A DNA stretch of 64,000 nucleotides. Source: Lepas anatifera (Eukaryota; Arthropoda; Thecostraca; Lepadidae). This document shows, in pieces, positions 33,522 through 64,000 of the stretch. Position 1 is the first letter of the stretch; the number at the start of each line of letters is the position of its first letter. The position numbers and the translations under genes were made by a program. The stretch lies in the NCBI GenBank assembly GCA_034440635.1, contig JAOTON010001028.1:930001-994000 (forward strand). Reading direction: 5' to 3'. Under the pieces are notes generated by a model. It was not told where the DNA came from, did no database searches, and worked only from the letters and a program-made list of their open reading frames with translations.

Positions 33522-34424
33522 ATTTATGCAAGGTATATTAGAGGTATTTGCTGAGGGGATAGCAAAGGTTTTAATAGCATAAGTATGGTGAGCCCCGATG
33601 ATGACCCTGAGTTCTTGGCATCACTGCGCGGAGACGTATTGTGACGCTTTTTTCTCGGCCTGTTTTTCTTCAAGGCCCTAAAAGGTTTTGCTTCATCCTG
33701 AGCATCACGGTAAGCAAAAAAGGAGCTGTGCAGTGACATTGATGATAAAGGAGCCGATTCGATAACCTACGAGGGGAATTATAAGGAGGAATAAGTAAGC
33801 CGTCACAGCAGAAAAGTTAAGGTATGTGTTGTTTTGTGCTTTGCGTTGTTCGAAGGAAATAATTGTGGTCTACCTATTTTTGTTCCGGTTTACGGCCCTG
33901 GGCTCTGGTTATGTAAGATATCATAAATGAGAAATGATTGTCTGCTTGCATGGTATGGCCATAGGTACCTATACCCATGCATTTGAATATATATGGCGTA
34001 CGCCCAGGAGACCTTGTTCCATTTTTTAGGAAGCTATCATTATTGCTTACTAAGTTGTGGGTTATTTTATAATGTGCCAGTGTGCAAAGTACGGTATTTT
34101 CGACGGGATCCTGGCGCTGTGATTGCCCTTGGAGACAGGAGAGAGTGGTACAAATTTTATCAGCCTGGTGCGAATTTGTGAGACTGGTGCGAGAAAGGTG
34201 ACACTGAAAACCAAACAGATAATGGCTAAATGATCATAAAGACACAGGAGGGGCCTTATAAAAAGTTGTCAACTAACTAACTAATAAGAGAGGTAGCGAT
34301 ATAATAATAATACACTGGTGCTTTCAAAATGCATGAGGCACACAATTGAGGTTTGGAAAATATTGGATTTAACTCTGAAGCCAGTTAGGAGATTCTGATC
34401 TTATATTGTGGCTTAGCATGCATA
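33522..34424. other. No supported feature
   Basis: AT-rich sequence without recognisable gene or repeat. Confidence 0.45.
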
Positions 34425-34432
34425 AATACAGG

Positions 34433-35497
34433 CCAGTCTGCAGAACGTGGCAGGGGACTCGACGAGGTGCTTGGGGCAGCCCAAAGCCTGCCCCAATTGG
34501 GGCAGAAATTTGGTGGCTGAGGCAGACTCCTCCAACGGGGGGAACTTTGTACAGATACAAGTTTTATCTAATCCATTTTAAACAAAACACCTACAAATAC
34601 AATAAAACTATGCATCCGACTGATGATGACAACATACCCACGGAGTCCATGTACCAAAGCAATGGAAACTCACGTACAGCAGCTATCTTGCATTCATGAT
34701 GCACAATTTTAAAGATACCTTTATTCAAAGGTATATGTACGAGCAATGTTTTTCCCCTAGTGACGTCATTTGTCCCTTCTTTCAAGCTGTATCAATTGAT
34801 CAATTGACCACTGTTTTCGAATATGATAATTGTTTCCATAGCTAACACATTTTCCCTTCTCTTTTCTCAAATTTGCATGAAAGCATCTAAAAATTTGGAA
34901 TGTTTTCACGGGACCCAAGCGAAGAAAGATCCCCTTACGTCTGTGTGACATCACATCACGGACCAGGATTCGTTCTAGGGAGGGGCTGGCAAGATTGATT
35001 TGCCGGCCCTTGGAAATCAAACGTAGCGAAGGAAATGCAAAAAAACTACAGACAGGGAAATTTCATTTTGAGTTCCAAGAGTATTTTATGTAGCTAAAAT
35101 TAAGTTGAAATTACAAATTTAGAAAATAAATATAAATTTATCTTTCAAAAGGCGTCTATTGCCATAATTTTTTATTCACTTCCAGGCACTTTACATTAAT
35201 GAAAAATTTCCTTTCTTTGGTATCTTTTTAACCATATTTTGCTTCACGACAAATATGACGCTTTTGAGACAAATTATGTTTTCCAGCGCAATTTTAACTA
35301 ATGATTGTCATTTCTTTTAATTATTTCTTCTTCTTCCTCTGTTGATTACCCGGACTGATTGCTGCCCCAAGTACTAGTTCCTGCCCCAAGAGCCCCCTCT
35401 GCCCCAAGCTCGACCAAAAGCTGCCCCAAATTGGTAGGTCTGCCCCGAGGCTGCCCCAACAAGATCTCATTGAAATCTGCCATGTTCTGCAGACTGG
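34433..35497. mobile_element. hAT-like non-autonomous element, 1065 bp, exact 8-bp target duplication
   Basis: Ends CCAGTCTGCAGAACGTGGCA and tgccatgttctgcagactgg are inverted copies, and AATACAGG stands on both sides (34425-34432 and 35498-35505). Clusters of 'ctgcccca' occur just inside both ends (34468-34505 and 35360-35460), in inverted sense. No transposase. Confidence 0.82.
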
Positions 35498-35505
35498 AAT
35501 ACAGG

Positions 35506-36264
35506 GGCAGAAACAAAAACTTAGGATACTAATAGCTAAGCTGAATAGGACTGAGGCGCTCCTATCATATCTAACACAAGTGCAAGTTTGGGTTGAGAAA
35601 TATGTGTACTATGTACACAGAGCCTGAAAATAGCAGTTATCTGAGTGATGATATATTCTGAGCACCAATACATCATGCAGACGCTGGCATCCTGCAATTT
35701 AAATAGCACATACACCCCTACATATTTTTCCTTTTGTGTATACTCCATCTTCATTATACATGTTCCTCTAAAGGTAAACATTGTCAGATCATTCACAATA
35801 AGAAATCGAATCCAGTGTTTCAGTGAACGGAGTAGTTCGTTGCTGAAGATATTTGGTAGGCAGCTACACTGTTTTCACCCAATGACACAAACCGGTGGAA
35901 TGACTTTGTTCCCTTCACCATCTCAGCTTTGAAAAAATGTTCTTCAAGATTTCTGGCAACAATGTTGATTTTGTCCCTTGAAACCAACAAAAAAATGCAT
36001 TTCACACTAAGGGGCCGCTCACAGTGTTTAAAAAGTGACTTTGCACTCAAAATTTGGTCATTTACCGGTCCCTGGAAGCTTGCATGGTATTTGCCACTTT
36101 TCAAGATTCCTCCAGTGCCGTTACAGACATTCATATCATGAGTGGTGGCAAAGAAATCCACTCGCAGGCAACCTTAAAGTCTGCATGGGGGTGGCAAATG
36201 GTAGCAATATTATACCTATTTTTGTATTTCCCGGCACAACCATCCGAGAAGAAGTGGAGCTTCT
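35506..36264. other. No supported feature
   Basis: Short overlapping frames occur but none has protein-family features. Confidence 0.45.
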
Positions 36265-36716
36265 TTAAGGGAATGTGGCACCTTCATAACGTGATTTTAA
36301 CTTTGATAGTCAAGTTGTGAAGCATGCCGCAAAACCCGTACTCAATATATCATTTGTCTTGAAACTTAAAATTTCCTCAGAGAAAAGCTAGAAACCTACC
36401 TGAAATGCACCCAAAATGCACCCTAGCAGCCAGCCACAGTTGTCAGCTGTTGGCATGACGACATGTTGACATCACAGTGAGTAGTCAGCCAATTGAAGCC
36501 CTTGAGGCCTATTGAATATGGTAGTAGTTGCCAAATCCTGACATCATCCACAGGAAGAGGTGTATTTCTCACCCTGGAGAAGCGTTTTAAAAATCAAAAT
36601 ATTGAGCTTATTGTACATTTTTTTAGAAATAGCGAACCTTTTCATGATCTTCGGCTAAAAATATCCCTAATTACACTTAATTCCGGGATTCGACCAAGGT
36701 GATACATTCCCTTTAA
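36265..36716 (+). mobile_element. TTAA MITE family 2, copy 2 (452 bp)
   Basis: TTAA at both boundaries with ends AGGGAATGTGGCACCTT and AAGGTGATACATTCCCT. Full-length match to 13441-13897 and 52162-52614. Confidence 0.87.
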
Positions 36717-38255
36717 TGCTAGCGAAGAATACTGAATACATGTCTCATGTTGCCGCTGTCTCCCCTCTCTCTCCCAGCAAATAAGCCAGCCGTAAAGGGG
36801 GAATATAGGCGGACGTTGACCGGGTGTTTTGGAGCGGTAGATGAAATATGTTCTCACTGGTGCCAATAGCATTCTAACCAAATACATGGACAATCTGGGT
36901 CACTTACCAAGGTCAAGGTCACCCAAATATATTTTTCTTGCAGCTTTCAGACATTGAAATGCACTCAGAAGCTCATGAACTTTAAAACGATACCCATATC
37001 GACTATGATCGGGAGTGGTCGCCTGAAGCTACCGAAACACCAGCGACATGACCTACTTTGTGACCTCACTAACCCAACTAAGAGCTCGTATAACCAAACA
37101 AAATTGTTCCAGATGGTTCGCGTGCACCTAAACAAGGTTTCGCACCCAAAATAGATAAAAATAGGACTTTTTGAAGAAAAATTCAATTTGAAGAAAAGGC
37201 CAATAGTCCACGAGTTCAATATTTCACGTCAGGTCAGCAATTATATTTTCCTGAATCGCCCCATGCATTAGCTTTCTTATGATGTGAAACTTTCTGAGGA
37301 TTATTTAATTCTTCCTGGCAAAAATGAAAATGTGTCACAAATTCACGTCTGACCTCGAAATTTCCGTGACCTCTATCTCGTGACCTATTTAACCTCGGAC
37401 CAAAAAATATGCCAGGCATAATGGAGTCCATGGGCAAGCTGGCATACAAAATTTGAGCGAATTCGAAGGGGTGATGGTGACACAGGGGGAATTAAAAGTT
37501 GTTTTGCGTCGAGAAACCACGGCGAAAAATTCGGAACCTCCGGCCTTATGCGTAAGTTTTCCACCCCAGAATACATAACGTAAAGTTACGGACAGAGCGG
37601 AGTGGTGGCATCGTCATCAAAACATTGACGGCGAACCAGTCGAAGTCCTCTACGTTTCCCCTGGATTTTTGGGTATACAGTAAGCATAAATCCGTAACGT
37701 AAGATGAGACTACTTTGAAATCGTGGGTAACTTCCAACAGTGTTAAGGATTGATGAAAATGTTATTTGATTGGGGAATGGTTCTGTGGGAAGTATTACAG
37801 AATTTTAAAGGAAAATAAAACATATATAAACAAAGTGTATACTTGATATTTACGAAAATGCGTAAAAATTCCACGAGTTTCTCACCCTGCGTAAATTTTC
37901 TAGTATGGTGCCCGGCGGAAAACTGAAAACTGTATGAAAGCCCACAGCGTAAGAATTTGTGCCCTACCCAAGCATTATTTTCCCCCGGGTGAACTTGCTT
38001 GGTCGATCCGTCCTGGAATTGCCCATATGTCTCGCAGCATGGATTCCAAAATTGGCACCAGCGCGTAAAAGAACACATCTCAATGTTATGTTAGCTCTGA
38101 AACGGTTCGAATGCTTCAGCCTGCAAAACCTAGGTCTGATTTCACTTGGAGGTTGTTCCAAATACGACTCAGGAAGGGGAATTAAGTAACATACTTATTT
38201 GCGTGGAATCTGGAGCAATGAAGCGCAGCAAAGTTCTTTCCATATTTTTTAAGCT

Positions 38256-38257
<2 letters not shown>
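36717..38257. other. Featureless intergenic sequence
   Basis: No gene recognised. Contains a direct pair of AGGTCA at 36910 and 36916 and a few further TGACCT motifs near 37045-37395. Confidence 0.5.

Positions 38258-38310
<53 letters not shown>
38258..38310. repeat. (TA)n microsatellite
   Basis: About 50 bases of alternating TA with one G interruption. Confidence 0.95.
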
Positions 38311-38313
<3 letters not shown>

Positions 38314-38886
38314 ATTCTCTTGGCTCGTAAAGGCTCGTGCGGTTGCGAAGATGACAATATTAGGTATGATTGATATCATTATCCTACATCACGTCGAAAA
38401 AAGTTGTGAGGCAATGTTGGGGGGACATTAGAAATAATAACAGTCAGGATCAGACCAGCATGTCCGCGTTCCGGGAAAATTCGCCCAGCAGCTAAGCTTT
38501 AACTTTTTTATCCAAGGACAGTATGTCAGAGCATCCATTTTTTAACGTTTCCGGAACATGCCCAGTATATATTGACGAGAGTTTGGGCGCGATTGCGGAA
38601 GTCTCATCGACAACTTTACGGCTGGTTCAGCGTCTGTGATTCCCTCGCGCGTCATCGCCCCCCCCACCCCTGACCTCGACAGGCCACTCGAACAAGGCTG
38701 CTGTCACTTTTGATCGACGGCTCAGTCGCAGATAGCTTTATTGCCATCTTGAATGAGTGCAGAGGCCAATCTGACCAAAAAGCAATAATGATCTTCGTGA
38801 AATTGGCTACTGAGCTGTAAAGTGCAGCAGCTAAAGGTTGGCCGCCTTGCATGGCTACCTGCTGTGGCTGAACCGGATCTTCTGAG
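38311..38886. other. Upstream flank of the acyl-CoA oxidase gene
   Basis: No repeat or gene seen. The promoter of the oxidase gene may lie here or within the array that follows, but no core element is clear. Confidence 0.35.
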
Positions 38887-39299
38887 GTGGGACCATGCTG
38901 CCGGGCGCTGCGTCCTCTGCTCTGACCACCTGACCTCTGTACTTACCTACTGTTGTGCCTGTCTCAGGTGGGACTATGCTGCGGTGCGCTGCGTCCTCTG
39001 CTCTGACCACCTGATCTCTGTACTTACCTACTGTTGTGCCTGTCTCAGGTGGGACTATGCTGCGGTGCGCTGCGTCCTCTGCTCTGACCACCTGACCTCT
39101 GTACTTACCTACTGTTGTGCCTGTCTCAGGTGGGACCATGCTGCGGTGCGCTGCGTCCTCTGATCTGACCACCTGATCTCTGTACTTACCTACTGTTGTG
39201 CCTGTCTCAGGTGGGACTATGCTGCGGTGCGCTGCGTCCTCTGCTCTGACCACCTGACCTCTGTACTTACCTACTGTTGTGCCTGTCTCAGGTGGGACC

Positions 39300-63102
<23,803 letters not shown>

Positions 63103-63139
63103 GTAGGTGGTGACCAGAGTTGTGCGTTTCAGAATTTTC

Positions 63140-63300
63140 TTGAGTCGACTCAACTCAACTCAAGTGCTGAGAGCAGTTGACTCAACTCCGACTCAACTCA
63201 TGATCAAGAGTTCAGTGAGTCGACTCAACTCCGACTCACGGCTAAATTCATCCGACTCAACTCTGACTCAACTCACGACTCAACTCAACTCAAACTTCGA
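63140..63300 (+). repeat. Simple repeat of ACTCA/ACTCAACTC units
   Basis: Irregular tandem 'gactcaactcaactc' units, starting 38 bases after the exon 10 donor. Confidence 0.85.
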
Positions 63301-64000
63301 CTCTTTTGCAAAATTAAATAAATACATGATAAATATATACATATAAAAAATAAGAAATAAATCAATAAACCAGCAAAAATCAAGCTGTTCAGAAAGTCTG
63401 ACATGAAACAGAAGATTAATGGAAGCAAAATTAATTAATTGGCATTCAAACATTGGTTAACAACTACCCAGCAACCATGAATAACTTTTTAATTCTTCCA
63501 GACTGTCACTGCCCAAAAAAACTACCACATGCTGCAATTACTTCTAAAAGGAGCATTGCATATAAAACTAGGTAAATGGAATGGAAAGGACCCTAAAAGC
63601 GCTAAGGTTACACCAACACAGGCAAAAAAATTGAGCCTCCATACTGTCAAAAAAGATTCAAGCTAAAAGAACATGATATAAACTGTATTTTGATTTGTAG
63701 GGATGGTATAGGTATTGCTTTTTCTGTTAAAGAATGAGGCTAGATAATTTTTATAAATTAAAATTAATATCCCTAGAGTTTTATCAAAATTTAAGCAATA
63801 ATTACCTAGTTGTAATTGCTAATTATAAGAATTACAGCAAACCCCAGGAAAAGTATACCATATATAACAAAGGACAATAGCAATGAAAATTCTATCAACG
63901 TTCATGTGTTGGATTTAAATATATTCATATTTTAAACCAATCAAATTTTCAGCTTCAGTCAGAACCTCTAATAAAATACATATCTATCGCTCTTCAAGCA
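63301..64000. other. AT-rich start of intron 10
   Basis: No gene, repeat or exon of the oxidase recognised up to the window edge. Confidence 0.5.

Overview
This is eukaryotic nuclear DNA, most likely from an arthropod and probably a crustacean. Evidence: GT-AG introns, a CLIP-domain serine protease homologue (an arthropod innate-immunity family), tRNA-derived SINEs, several LINE clades, piggyBac-like and hAT-like DNA transposons, and a very high load of micro- and minisatellites. The species cannot be named from the sequence. Only two host genes are supported; most of the 64 kb is nested repeats.

Layout. 1-2600: no gene, one cluster of nuclear-receptor half-sites. 2606-4434 (+): intronless CLIP-domain serine protease homologue with catalytic His and Ser both replaced by Arg and one frameshift in a T-run. 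4600-17600: graveyard of LINE fragments (7.4-8.0, 9.66-9.85, 11.4-12.0, 14.2-15.96 kb), SINEs, a 0.76-kb perfect-centre palindrome, and TTAA-flanked MITEs. 18.0-25.8 kb: GC-rich macrosatellite split by a 5.6-kb hAT-type element that carries tandem arrays and has an exact 8-bp target duplication. 26.5-28.7 kb: a SINE and a second array-carrying repeat. 28,827-33,101: an end-to-end piggyBac-like transposon with TTAA target sites and a broken transposase. 33.1-38.9 kb: SINE, a 1.07-kb hAT-like element, a MITE, otherwise featureless.

39,300 to beyond 63,102 (+): one gene for a peroxisomal acyl-CoA oxidase of the plant-ACX2/animal-ACOX type. I place ten exons whose phases join without error into 516 codons; the C-terminal part lies past the right edge. 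Its introns hold a half-LINE encoding only ORF1, three MITEs and large minisatellites.

The most unusual observation: the tandem arrays in front of at least five of these exons repeat that exon's own 3' splice site together with the first bases of the exon, so the arrays look seeded at intron-exon junctions. A second: an 850-bp TTAA MITE family (four copies) has the same asymmetric end design as the 4.3-kb piggyBac element, marking it as its non-autonomous relative.
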